Shown: one piece after another, positions 26,301 through 33,784 of the stretch | Layout: every line of letters begins with the position of its first letter | Numbering within the stretch: position 1 is the first letter of the stretch | Source of the DNA: Candidatus Riflebacteria bacterium HGW-Riflebacteria-2 | GTDB lineage: Bacteria; Muiribacteriota; Ozemobacteria; Ozemobacterales; Ozemobacteraceae | Direction of reading: 5' to 3' | Length of the DNA stretch: 64,000 nt | Assembly: GCA_002839435.1 (NCBI GenBank) | Contig: PGYA01000001.1 | Location: forward strand, 1 to 64,000 | The notes under the pieces: model-generated | Seen by the model: only the letters and a program-made list of their open reading frames with translations | What the model was told of the DNA's origin: nothing | Databases searched by the model: none | Program-made: the position numbers and the translations under genes

Positions 26301-26301
26301 A
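20347..26301 (+). CDS. Giant two-unit membrane class III nucleotide cyclase (A)
   Basis: A 1984-residue protein made of two successive copies of the same architecture. Unit 1: helix about 18-36, sensor region, helices about 332-350 and 367-389, second sensor region, helix about 692-712, HAMP, cyclase domain about 795-975. Unit 2: helix about 1019-1038, coiled coil, sensor, helices about 1339-1356 and 1374-1396, sensor, helix about 1711-1729, HAMP, cyclase domain about 1808-1984. Domain 1 keeps both metal aspartates (Asp803, Asp847) and Lys843, but the Asn and Arg of the transition state are Lys926 and Lys930 and the base-selecting site is Ala919. Domain 2 keeps Lys1856, Thr1922, Asn1929 and Arg1933 and has Asp1860, but the first metal site is Gly1816. 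One composite site per chain is therefore expected. Lys plus Thr suggests ATP as substrate (class IIIb). Overlaps the zinc-ribbon gene; followed by a paralogue. Confidence 0.88.
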   Translation: MNHNTNSRTGSRQTAHLPVILWILPLLAINIGLSFFSKIDLYWQKHEQEIEARQEVEALAAGSDFAYQYARRAGEFAAAFKSGVEAGFNDTQLTEHLASRGKRVFRQPFPDYELFTFKLSSKGSSGKLLHFKTSAPPIQRVLIKTFSHLVQVNKHGDATDSIGKQNERMLSGLFGSDTRSDVTAHSQKGKATFVMFRGLPSWFLWDYFEAEDGTVLGYYLLSRFSPEHETAGRLLALRDLREHKKGLGAFIPVLLGENGIIANADLARSGIFRNWALQYAGIAERNLEKWLASGTPEVAQLGNYLAFSYIGKSQSHLAVYLTAAIDLPEKPLWLFFFNLGSIGLLILMVLRGLLLKQWPEFNLKFRFIMTYLLSTTLPLSLLIISSYGYIAQYRRAAHFDTTNSIQLSIKQFDTRKAQIEEDYRMAFNKIFKDTQLQKMLADQGSKSKEAIQQILKNFHSGDQNLPLLYLAIIDENGEGERYYEGQKKTEADPSIDTFSYPIALLIREKIRSHEPTMEFGELQATGIQKTAAEAYQSMAGRSMVSEVDSRRSFPIKRQIGASTATQMHELVTINGREKYAIFVSWDDQALDNVTFKNSLNQIALNNPSFNFVAFKADPQGFRFLVKPDRHIDEDFAAKARELALMAKFRGSYASKQYENFSLVAMPAKKYDQVVIVGGTQHFGLNQAIDYRVFILVTILLLSLTVVLIVSYFSAKLILDPIETLKAALDRVAGGHLTTEIESHSEDELGILCREFSTMAVGLRERKRLATLLSDQAMDAITRTGDGNRLLDNETFAGVALVSDIRNFTGICEDHPPDQVTELLNEHFASMAAIISSHGGRIYKFIGDAIEAVFPEVRDSSENAATRSFNAAAMMLIKARQINQTRLRRKLFGYRIGIGLAYGTMHSGSIGSVETRLDYAIIGEPLKLAAKLEALSSQIQVFPMVLDAHINGALQGHGLVFKQFTEVDGQPAYSLYEIGEGGNPLTIIEQKQGLASSSKQEAEKVEKFVVGSGKTLSPTGLFALGATLVLSIVIGIIFATHIRQSEVKLRKQSLAASSNQRMLEQLRSENADRIGLENRLRKLTAELEKQANAKPDFIEKDLAAFLKPYLASSSNTTALASRMAVYLVKPDFRTANNTCQSREIFMQGWTPQQSALLGRQASLNRLIANIPNSDIVINEHEQPGFVNLFGDQIIGRILHYETLGKVSEIITDGQKEYFFWDYLVTGADPKRKGVFAKCDKSEILGYFMVSLPIGKIRESPLQLIDGYETDMQKLALVSSAGVVISSDKFPLDLKGKLAYEDRLPDYGDNKLGADYIKIGQERFRAVVCSNIESETMVKQAAFYLILFVFAGITLSLWWKTSLGESFINTSLTAKLWLTLLLASIVPLITLFFVFGLYTDENYSVSISQEKYELHRFMDLFELRESFTDPLAWKMVRNWSRDSRTQKAAAIINNEVAKNNQISSDSRKILDNIFSSWFKEHEKLDSRLINFVPRDIVIAGSGWTHVSSGADGKGPSNFATMLQGTAKNMTGKRFKTGKINLGLDSDAVQGEIIVETGLQTVKSLFGDDVFVRMAHSVETPVLMSAISGTIGIITHLVPDIEDPEYMILWMIAFEYENYLNRLAYRYNGKYDIFAALAHRHSAIADPRMADYRHDLAMIGAWITSANLPLSSQLERSGERFLVEGRPGVAQLSSFLVAASSEAPIHAKIAGHRVIFWLSFLFSIALILVIAKNAAADILTPVESLIRGMKFASCENYSFRINMNRADELGKLCDAFDSMMRGLEEKNLMGKMISKSALNFTEQNGSDSSTGEFVFLYIGIPSFTSWVAGSSVEQMFVDLKEQITQISGFIISEGGDVDKIIGDKMLAVFAVNGSIQDAVESACRTAVKIITAESRANLPFPVAIGINCGKVITGVLGIGDKRDFTVIGDAVNVAARIESVAEILRYQRCLLSEKVFAVLKPGIVAREYGEVELKGKAMPVKVYQLSI

Positions 26302-26350
26302 TACTGTGGTATTTTACATTTATCAGTGATTATGACGAGAGTGGCCGCAG

Positions 26351-29300
26351 TTGAACAACAGAGTTAGAAACCTTGTTCTGATATTGCTTTTGCTGATACC
26401 TGTTATATCAGCGAACTACGGCTATAACGAAGTCACCTCGATCATCACCAGATGGAAGAACCGCGAGCAGGAAAGTGCCGCCAACCTGAAACTCGGTGAG
26501 CTATCGGTACAGGTAGATATTTCTCAGCACATATCTGCTTACAGTTCTTTATTAAGAGGCACTCTCAGCGATCTGCAGACTCAATATCCCGACAAAATGC
26601 CTTCTGGAATGCAGTTTTCAAGCATAGCGTCTTCTGTTTTCCGACCGCCATTTCCGAAATATGAGCTTCTAATTTTTTCGAGACAGGGTTCAGACGATAG
26701 ATCTGATATTGTTTTCAGCAGCAGAAACCTTGCCAGCAGAAGATCGGCCGCGATAGTCTTCGATCATCTACTGGCAGAAACCCTCGACCTCAAGCGAAAT
26801 GATAACGAGACCCGGCGTAACGAAAAAATACTGCGCCGCTTTTTCGGCATGGCAACTCTCGGCAGAGTCGTCGCCAACAGTCAAAGAGGCATGTCTACGC
26901 CGGTAATCTACGACCAGACGCCTTCGTTTCTGGCATGGGACTACGTAAGCAGTGAAAAAGGTGCCATACTTGGCTTTTTTCTGATCGTCAGGCGCAACCA
27001 GAACCTGGATGAAAGCGCTTATGCTCTTGGCGCCGAAAAAACCGGCATCGGCCGGGAGTTTCCCGGCGGCTTCATTTCCATATTCAACAGCAGCGAAGAC
27101 TACTTTTTTCCCGGACAGATAGGAAAATCGGCGACTCTGCAAAATTGGCGAAAAAGCATGGGCACAGCAATTACTGACCGCTTGAAATGGGAACAACATG
27201 GGTTCCCCTGGGCAATGAAGCTGGGCAAACACAAACTATATACCCGAGTCCTGCCTAAGAATCCACACATCGCATTCGTCATCATGCCGGATCTTGCCCC
27301 GACCGGTCTGCCGGACTGGCTGAAAACTCTGAATCTATTCGCGACAACCCTTATCACGCTCATGCTATTGCGCGGACTCCTGCTTGACGCCTGGCCATTC
27401 GAAGCAATTAGCGGCCGCTTTCTCATGGCTTTTCTGCTTGCTGCCACCCTGCCGGCAGTCCTCTATATCGCCTCGGCAACCGCCTATATTTACGAGCGCC
27501 ATAATGCCGACGAAAAACAGATTGAAGAAACCTTGACCTCATGTCTACTCGATTTCGATGCCGGCAAGGAATACCTTGAGAACGCATATATCTCTTTGTT
27601 CACGCAGATGATGAACGATAGTCAGGTGAAGCTTCTGCTCGAAGAAAAGGGCCTTGCAGCGGCAGACTCAATATTTGCCAGAATCGGAGACATAGTAGCT
27701 GCCAGCCCTGAAAAAATACCGATCTCAGGCATAGCCCTGTACGATATAACTGGCAACGCCAGATTCGATGCAAAAGGAAACATTAACAGAGACGATTTCG
27801 TCTCAATGGCGGGGTTTTATGGACTCCCGTTTACCAACAATCTGCGACTTTTTGCAAGCAAAAATGAACCAGATCTTGTTCTGCCGGAACAAAAAAAAGA
27901 TCCTCGGCATGTTGCGGCGAGCCAATCATTCAGACGCGACAGCATGGACATAGAATATGAAATAGAGAGATTCAGGAACCGTGTAATCAAGACCAGTATC
28001 GGGCGCGGCCATCTTGAATACATATATGACTTTGTCAATCTGAAAGGTAAAAGCCGCTTCACATTGATGATTGCCTGGCTGGATTCAGAAATAAACCAGC
28101 TGGTGCTCAAACAAAATGCCATAAAACTTGGCCTGAGCAGACCGGAAATGCATATTGCCGGCTTTAGAAAGTCCTCAGCCGGCGTTGAATCGATACTCGA
28201 CACCGACCGCAGTATTACGCGGCCAATGCTTAAAAAATATGCCCAGGTTGCCAGATCATCAATGAGCCTGAAGTCGGGCATGGTAAAAACGCTGTTGGAA
28301 GACCGCTCGATAGTGGCCTATGTTTCCAGTCATTTTGAGAATACCGTTCTTATTGCATCTCTCGATAATTATCAGAAAACCCTGACACACCAGTTTCGTA
28401 TTATTAGTTTCATCGTAGCAGGCATCTTTGGCCTTATCATATTGATTTTCAGCGGTGTGACAGTCTATGTAAGAGTTGTCATGCCCCTGAAAAGAGTAAA
28501 GCATTCTCTTGACCAGATTGACTCCGGCCTTTTTCCAAACATACCTTCCAGCCAGCGCAAAGATGAGATCGGGGTTCTCAGCAGTGAGTTTTCAGCCATG
28601 GTCAAAGGACTTGAGGAAAGACAAAGGCTGGCCTCGATGCTTTCAGACCAGGCACTCTCGGCGATTTCGGCAAGTTCCGATGGCACCAGGCTACGATCAG
28701 AATCGTTAAGCGGAGTAGTACTGATTTCGGATATCCGCAATTTTACAAGCATGTGCGAAAAATATGATCCCAAAACGGTTACCCGGCTGCTCAACGTTCA
28801 CTTTGCTGAAATGGCCGCCGTCATTACCGGCTTTGGCGGCCGCATCTACAAGTTCATCGGCGATGCCATCGAGGCGGTATTTATCGACGAGGAGGGCAAC
28901 TCAAAACCAGCCGCATTACGCGCCAGCCTTGCCGCCTGTTCGATGCTGCTCCGTCTACAGCGAATCAACCAAAGAAGGCAGTCTGACGGCAGGTTCGGTT
29001 ACCGAATCGGCGTTGGTCTTGCCGCCGGGCGAATTATAGCCGGCGAGGTTGGCAGTAAGGAAAGCCGTCTCGATTATGCAATGTTTGGCGAAGCCTTTAA
29101 ATCAGCGGAAAAGCTAGAGGCCGCAACCAAAAAGTTCCCTGAGTTCCCCCTGCTGGTAGACAACGAAGTTGCATCACAAAATTCTGGAGAGCACTTCAAT
29201 TGGATTGAGGAAAAAGTCGAAAACAGGCCTGTTTTCAGATTATCCGGCATCAGTGATAGCCTAAGAAACCTCATAAACAGTGGAGAAAGCAGCTTTCTCG

Positions 29301-32300
29301 AATCCGGCAAGCAGAAAACAAAAGTGCAGAAATTAGAGAACACAGATGAAAACTGGCTTGGCCGCAACCAATCATTCTGCCGACGGCTGGTTTGCCTGAC
29401 AGGAGCAATCTGCATAATTTTTCCGGCACTCGCAGGAATCCTGACTATGTACACGACCGATCGGTCTACGCGAGAGCGTGAAACGCGCGAAACAGTAGAA
29501 CAATGCAAAAATGCTCTTTCCAAACTTCATGTGGCCGACCTTGAACCGGCGTTGCTCGAGCAGTATCTCGACGACCTCTGTGAAAGCACCTCGAAGGAAA
29601 TAAACTGGAACAAAAGCGGAATAAGTGCCGAACAGACGAAAAATCAGGGCGAAAAGATCAAACGGCAGCTTGATGCCGCCGGTCTTAAACAGCAAATTTT
29701 TGCGGTTCTGCACAAACCCGGCGACAATACTGTAGCAAAGCCTGATGACAGTTGGAAAATCGTAAATTACCAGGGCAACCCGGACTACGGCCCGTTATAT
29801 TGCGAACTACTGCAGACACTTCTCAGAACGATATTCATGCCAGGCTGGCCCGATCTGCCGCATGTAAGGTCACAGATGCCTCTGCTGATGGGTTCAAACA
29901 TGGCGATAAGTCATATCTATCTCGAGCTTTATGCCAGATTAGTGCCAATTCAGCGATCCGGTGTCGATGAGTATTTTTACTGGCAACCTCTGATGATACG
30001 CAACCAGGCCAGAATAGAAAAACTCACGCATGTTCCCAGGCTTGACATGCGCAAACACCAGCAGGAGTCTGCCGACTACATTCTCAACAACGGCGCTATT
30101 CTTTGTATTTTTGCCAGGAGCACTGCCGACGAGAATCAGATTGAACCACTGAAAAACCTCCTGGATCGTCAGAAACTCAGCTATGCTGTGGTCAGAAGCG
30201 ATAATACGATTGTTGCAGTCACGTCACCATTTGCCCCAAAAACAGTCGCCTACAACAGCGAGAACTCGCCTGCTGAAGGCTGGTACACAATCTCGACAAC
30301 CATTCGGCTCGGCAAAAGCAGTTATCGTGTGTTCATTGGCAAACGACTACCACAGTCACGCGACAACCTGAAATATCTGCTGGTCAGTCTTCTGCTCATT
30401 TTGTTTACCCTGGCTGCGCTGCGTGTCTGGAGAAGCGCAGTTTACCTGGAAACCGGCATTGCATCAAAGCTTGCATGGCAACTCTGGCTGGGCCTTTTTG
30501 CGGCAGCAATAGTACCGCTGGCAATTGTTTACACGGTTAATGAATGGTTTGCCGGCGGACAGATTGAACTGAGACCAGTTGAAGAACGCCTTAAAATGCT
30601 GGGTGAGCTGGAAAGAATCGAACGCCGACAGTTTTTGCAGGAACTGGTGAACTGGTATGGTCTTGAACAGATAACGATGTCGGCGTCACTGAAAGAAGCT
30701 GCCGACAAAATTGTAAATATAAAGGATCCCGTGGAGTCGGCAGCTTTTAATTCGGCGATAAGCAGTGTAATCGGCCAGATCGGGAAACAGGGCATCAGAA
30801 CGAGGCACAATGACATGCTGATATTCAATCATCATGGCTGGCAGCATAATTATGTTGAACCCAACTCACCTGTCACCAATCGTGATGAGTTCAGACGCTT
30901 TCTCGATTTTTTCGTGAACGACATCTTCATTGAACTTGGAATGGGTAAAGACACCGCGCCAATCGAAAATCAGTCGCTCAGCGCAGGGGTTAAGGCGGAG
31001 ATGACCAGAGACGCAGGCCTCGAAATATTTCGTAACCTCTTTGGCAGCGATGCTTATTTTACATTGATCAATGGGATTGGCCTTAAGATAGATATCTTTA
31101 TGGCTTCGGGGCACGGACTGCTCAGTCTGATGCCGACTCCGAATTCTTTCAAACCTGAGCTGCTTGTATTCTGGCTGTTTTTTGACAACCTGAACTCCCA
31201 GATGCAGAGGATATTCAGCTCCATCACCAGCTATTACCATCCATTCACCGAATCCAAGGTCAGATACGGCTCGCTGAAAATGTCGCACAATGGCGGCATA
31301 GAAACAACGCCTTTATATTATGCCCGTTGGGCGATCGCGACAAAAATGCCGATCAGTGAGCAAACAACATTTCTCGGCAAAGATTGTCTGGTGGAAGCCA
31401 GATGGAGCCGCCAGAATGAAGTAATGATGGTAATCGGTTTCATTCCTGTGCAGTATTATCTTGACGAGATTGAGAACTCTCGACGGCATTTTCTTTTATT
31501 GCTGGCATTGTCGGTACTGGCAATTGTTCTACTGACCATGTTCGTATCATACGACATAACCGGCCCAATTCTGGCGCTAACTTACGGTGCTAAGAAGATA
31601 GCCTCACGTCAGCTTGAATACCGCATCACTGACAGCAGAAAAGACGAACTGGGCCAGATGCAGAATACTTTTAACACAATTGCCCGTGGCCTGCAGGAAA
31701 AGGAATTGATGGGACAGATGGTTTCAAGTTCGGCGAGACGAATCGCCGGAGACGCTAAAAGCCTGCGCGAGGCCGAAACCGGTTTGCATCTCGAGGTCAG
31801 CGTATTATATCTGGCAGTCCCGCAATTTTCACTTTTCATGCAGACATTGAGCCATCAGGAACTGATCGCTGAAGTCAGAGAGCATATCGACTGCCTGTGC
31901 CATATCATCATCAAAAACGGTGGAGAAGCAGACAAGATCATGGGCGAAAAAGTATTGGCCTGGTTTTACAGCCCCGATGGAGAAAGAAAAAGCGCTACCA
32001 TGGCTGCCCAGGCGATGAAAGAGATCAGAGATGCCGAAAGAACCGGAAAACTCAAGTTTCCTGTTACGGCGGGAGTTCACAATGGCGAGATCATTGCCGG
32101 CCTGCTCGGGTTTGGTTCACAAAGAGACTTTACCATCATCGGTGACCCGGTAAATACTGCGGCAAGAATCTGCAGTCGAGCAGCCGAACTGCCCTCAGAA
32201 AGGTTTCTCGGGAGCGAAGCATTTGTCAGCAGCTTGTCAGCTGGCACCGGCCGCTATTATGACTTTGGTCAGGTTGAGCTGAAAGGCAAAACCGAGTCAG

Positions 32301-32326
32301 TAAATCTCAAACAGATTGTGTTTTAA
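26351..32326 (+). CDS. Giant two-unit membrane class III nucleotide cyclase (B)
   Basis: A 1991-residue paralogue of the preceding cyclase with the same double layout of helix, sensor, paired helices, sensor, helix, HAMP and cyclase domain, repeated once. Domain 1 has metal ligands Asp794 and Asp838 and Lys834, but Ala910, Lys917 and Lys921 stand where base-selecting Asp/Thr, Asn and Arg belong. Domain 2 has Lys1862, Thr1928, Asn1935 and Arg1939 but has lost both aspartates (Ala1822, Glu1866). Together they can form one complete site, with metals from domain 1 and nucleotide contacts from domain 2. Start TTG at 26351 is the best available; no strong ribosome site is seen. It lies 49 bases after cyclase A without a terminator, so the pair is probably one operon. 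The sensor regions differ clearly from those of A, suggesting different inputs to the same messenger. Confidence 0.87.
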   Translation: MNNRVRNLVLILLLLIPVISANYGYNEVTSIITRWKNREQESAANLKLGELSVQVDISQHISAYSSLLRGTLSDLQTQYPDKMPSGMQFSSIASSVFRPPFPKYELLIFSRQGSDDRSDIVFSSRNLASRRSAAIVFDHLLAETLDLKRNDNETRRNEKILRRFFGMATLGRVVANSQRGMSTPVIYDQTPSFLAWDYVSSEKGAILGFFLIVRRNQNLDESAYALGAEKTGIGREFPGGFISIFNSSEDYFFPGQIGKSATLQNWRKSMGTAITDRLKWEQHGFPWAMKLGKHKLYTRVLPKNPHIAFVIMPDLAPTGLPDWLKTLNLFATTLITLMLLRGLLLDAWPFEAISGRFLMAFLLAATLPAVLYIASATAYIYERHNADEKQIEETLTSCLLDFDAGKEYLENAYISLFTQMMNDSQVKLLLEEKGLAAADSIFARIGDIVAASPEKIPISGIALYDITGNARFDAKGNINRDDFVSMAGFYGLPFTNNLRLFASKNEPDLVLPEQKKDPRHVAASQSFRRDSMDIEYEIERFRNRVIKTSIGRGHLEYIYDFVNLKGKSRFTLMIAWLDSEINQLVLKQNAIKLGLSRPEMHIAGFRKSSAGVESILDTDRSITRPMLKKYAQVARSSMSLKSGMVKTLLEDRSIVAYVSSHFENTVLIASLDNYQKTLTHQFRIISFIVAGIFGLIILIFSGVTVYVRVVMPLKRVKHSLDQIDSGLFPNIPSSQRKDEIGVLSSEFSAMVKGLEERQRLASMLSDQALSAISASSDGTRLRSESLSGVVLISDIRNFTSMCEKYDPKTVTRLLNVHFAEMAAVITGFGGRIYKFIGDAIEAVFIDEEGNSKPAALRASLAACSMLLRLQRINQRRQSDGRFGYRIGVGLAAGRIIAGEVGSKESRLDYAMFGEAFKSAEKLEAATKKFPEFPLLVDNEVASQNSGEHFNWIEEKVENRPVFRLSGISDSLRNLINSGESSFLESGKQKTKVQKLENTDENWLGRNQSFCRRLVCLTGAICIIFPALAGILTMYTTDRSTRERETRETVEQCKNALSKLHVADLEPALLEQYLDDLCESTSKEINWNKSGISAEQTKNQGEKIKRQLDAAGLKQQIFAVLHKPGDNTVAKPDDSWKIVNYQGNPDYGPLYCELLQTLLRTIFMPGWPDLPHVRSQMPLLMGSNMAISHIYLELYARLVPIQRSGVDEYFYWQPLMIRNQARIEKLTHVPRLDMRKHQQESADYILNNGAILCIFARSTADENQIEPLKNLLDRQKLSYAVVRSDNTIVAVTSPFAPKTVAYNSENSPAEGWYTISTTIRLGKSSYRVFIGKRLPQSRDNLKYLLVSLLLILFTLAALRVWRSAVYLETGIASKLAWQLWLGLFAAAIVPLAIVYTVNEWFAGGQIELRPVEERLKMLGELERIERRQFLQELVNWYGLEQITMSASLKEAADKIVNIKDPVESAAFNSAISSVIGQIGKQGIRTRHNDMLIFNHHGWQHNYVEPNSPVTNRDEFRRFLDFFVNDIFIELGMGKDTAPIENQSLSAGVKAEMTRDAGLEIFRNLFGSDAYFTLINGIGLKIDIFMASGHGLLSLMPTPNSFKPELLVFWLFFDNLNSQMQRIFSSITSYYHPFTESKVRYGSLKMSHNGGIETTPLYYARWAIATKMPISEQTTFLGKDCLVEARWSRQNEVMMVIGFIPVQYYLDEIENSRRHFLLLLALSVLAIVLLTMFVSYDITGPILALTYGAKKIASRQLEYRITDSRKDELGQMQNTFNTIARGLQEKELMGQMVSSSARRIAGDAKSLREAETGLHLEVSVLYLAVPQFSLFMQTLSHQELIAEVREHIDCLCHIIIKNGGEADKIMGEKVLAWFYSPDGERKSATMAAQAMKEIRDAERTGKLKFPVTAGVHNGEIIAGLLGFGSQRDFTIIGDPVNTAARICSRAAELPSERFLGSEAFVSSLSAGTGRYYDFGQVELKGKTESVNLKQIVF

Positions 32327-32339
32327 AAGTCAGTTATTA

Positions 32340-32894
32340 TCAGTCATCCTGCGCTGTCAGGTCGTTAAGATACAGCTCGAATTCGCCCTCTAAAGAGGTT
32401 TCTTCGTCATTGATGCGAAGAGTTCCCAGTTGGACAAAACTGCCAGGATTCGGCTGACTTCTGGTCAGCGTCAGGTGTCCGATCGGCACTGGCAGTTTCA
32501 GCTTATCCTGCTTTTCATCCTTGCGAATTTCAAAGTCAGACATGCGGAACAGATCTGCAGCGATTTTTCCTTCTTCGGCGGTGACAATCTTGAGAGCGTA
32601 TTTGAATCCGGCCAGCCCGAGATAGCCATCTGGGTGTGCGGCAACTGCTCCCTTGCCACTGTCACTGCCTTGTTTGCTGCCAGAATCGTATTTTATGCCA
32701 ATTCTAACAGTCTTGAATTCCTTGCCTTTGAAGGCAAATCCCTGGGCCGACAAAATGAGAACATCTGCTCTGGCAGGTGCGAGCTGCGAATCGGCAGCAT
32801 CCTGACAGCCGGCTGAGCCACAGCCAGATTCGGCAAAAGCTGGTAAAAATGCGGTTATAACCAGAACAATAACTATAAAAACAAGTTTACGCAT
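32340..32894 (-). CDS. Secreted protein of unknown function
   Basis: A 184-residue protein with a clear signal peptide (Met-Arg-Lys, hydrophobic 4-16, Ala-Phe-Ala near 19-21). Right after it come two Cys in Ser-Gly-Cys-Gly-Ser-Ala-Gly-Cys, which could pair. The mature part is beta-rich and rich in Gly, Lys and Asp, with no catalytic motif that I know; probably periplasmic. ATG at 32894 has AGGGGGA upstream. Convergent with cyclase B, 13 bases between stops, and divergent from the ankyrin gene. Confidence 0.72.
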   Translation of the reverse strand: MRKLVFIVIVLVITAFLPAFAESGCGSAGCQDAADSQLAPARADVLILSAQGFAFKGKEFKTVRIGIKYDSGSKQGSDSGKGAVAAHPDGYLGLAGFKYALKIVTAEEGKIAADLFRMSDFEIRKDEKQDKLKLPVPIGHLTLTRSQPNPGSFVQLGTLRINDEETSLEGEFELYLNDLTAQDD

Positions 32895-32951
32895 ATTGTT
32901 GTTTCCCCCTGTTGCATTATCTAATATAATTCTACCAGACTTTAATTCGGC

Positions 32952-33680
32952 GTGGTGTCAAGCATGTTAATTTTTTTCAGGCGGCTTTCTACCCTTTTGC
33001 TGCTGGTGAGTTCACTTATGAGCGGTGCGCCAGTCCGCGCAGCCGCTTTTCACGACCTGATCAGAGAAGGCGACCTCAAGCAGGTTCGCACCAGCCTCGC
33101 TCGCGACAGCGTTCTGGCCAACATGGCCGACGAGATAGGCATGTCACCCCTGCATATCGCAGTGATAAACGGGCACCTGCGCATTGTGAACGTTCTGATC
33201 AATGCTGGAGCCGAAGTTAATGCGACTGACAAGCTTAAAAGGTTGACACCACTTCACTATGCCGCTTTTCATAATTACCCCAGAATAATGTTGTTTCTGC
33301 TCAGCCGACGGGCCGATCACAGCATGGCCGACAGCGATGGCAACCAGCCGCTACATTTTGCCGCAGCAAATGGCTGTTACAGCACCGTTGATATTCTGCT
33401 GCAGCATCTTGCCAACCCGGACTGCCTCAACAAAAACTGGCAGACACCCCTACACCTGGCAGCTTATGCTGGAAACCAGCGCGACCTTTTTCCAAATGCA
33501 GCAAAGAAGGGCAGTGACTACCTCGACGTGACCAGACTTCTGCTGTTACAGGGCGCCACCCCAGGAATCAAAGATATCTGGCAGAACCAACCCGAAACAA
33601 TCGCCTGGCAGCACAGTGGTGGCAAGGAGTTTGCACGCAGATTTACCCGCCTGATGAGCGGGCAAGATATACGCAGGTAA
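32952..33680 (+). CDS. Exported ankyrin-repeat protein
   Basis: A 242-residue protein with a signal peptide (hydrophobic stretch to about residue 30) and four to five ankyrin repeats. The repeats show the usual Thr/Ser-Pro-Leu-His-x-Ala turn: Ser-Pro-Leu-His-Ile-Ala, Thr-Pro-Leu-His-Tyr-Ala, Gln-Pro-Leu-His-Phe-Ala and Thr-Pro-Leu-His-Leu-Ala. It probably binds a partner protein in the periplasm. The frame opens with GTG at 32952; ATG at 32964 (residue 5) would give a more typical signal peptide and may be the true start. The last repeat has an insertion with Asn-Ala-Ala-Lys-Lys-Gly. No operon partner is certain. Confidence 0.85.
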   Translation: MVSSMLIFFRRLSTLLLLVSSLMSGAPVRAAAFHDLIREGDLKQVRTSLARDSVLANMADEIGMSPLHIAVINGHLRIVNVLINAGAEVNATDKLKRLTPLHYAAFHNYPRIMLFLLSRRADHSMADSDGNQPLHFAAANGCYSTVDILLQHLANPDCLNKNWQTPLHLAAYAGNQRDLFPNAAKKGSDYLDVTRLLLLQGATPGIKDIWQNQPETIAWQHSGGKEFARRFTRLMSGQDIRR

Positions 33681-33784
33681 GGAACGTTTTTTGCCACTGC
33701 CCGGAAAAACTTTACTTGCAACCATGTTTTTTATTAAACTACAGCAGTTGAGTAGATCACAGTCAAGATCCAGCAGGTAATAAC

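Noticed and set aside
25771..26301. Reading the second cyclase domain of protein A as a dead pseudo-domain
   Set aside because: It has lost one metal ligand, but Lys1856, Thr1922, Asn1929 and Arg1933 are all kept and are exactly the residues missing in domain 1, so loss is selective and not general decay.
20347..32326. Two or four separate genes, or a sequencing fusion, instead of two giant proteins
   Set aside because: Both frames are open over nearly 6 kb without stop codons, each holds the same internal repeat, and no ribosome site is seen at the internal junctions.
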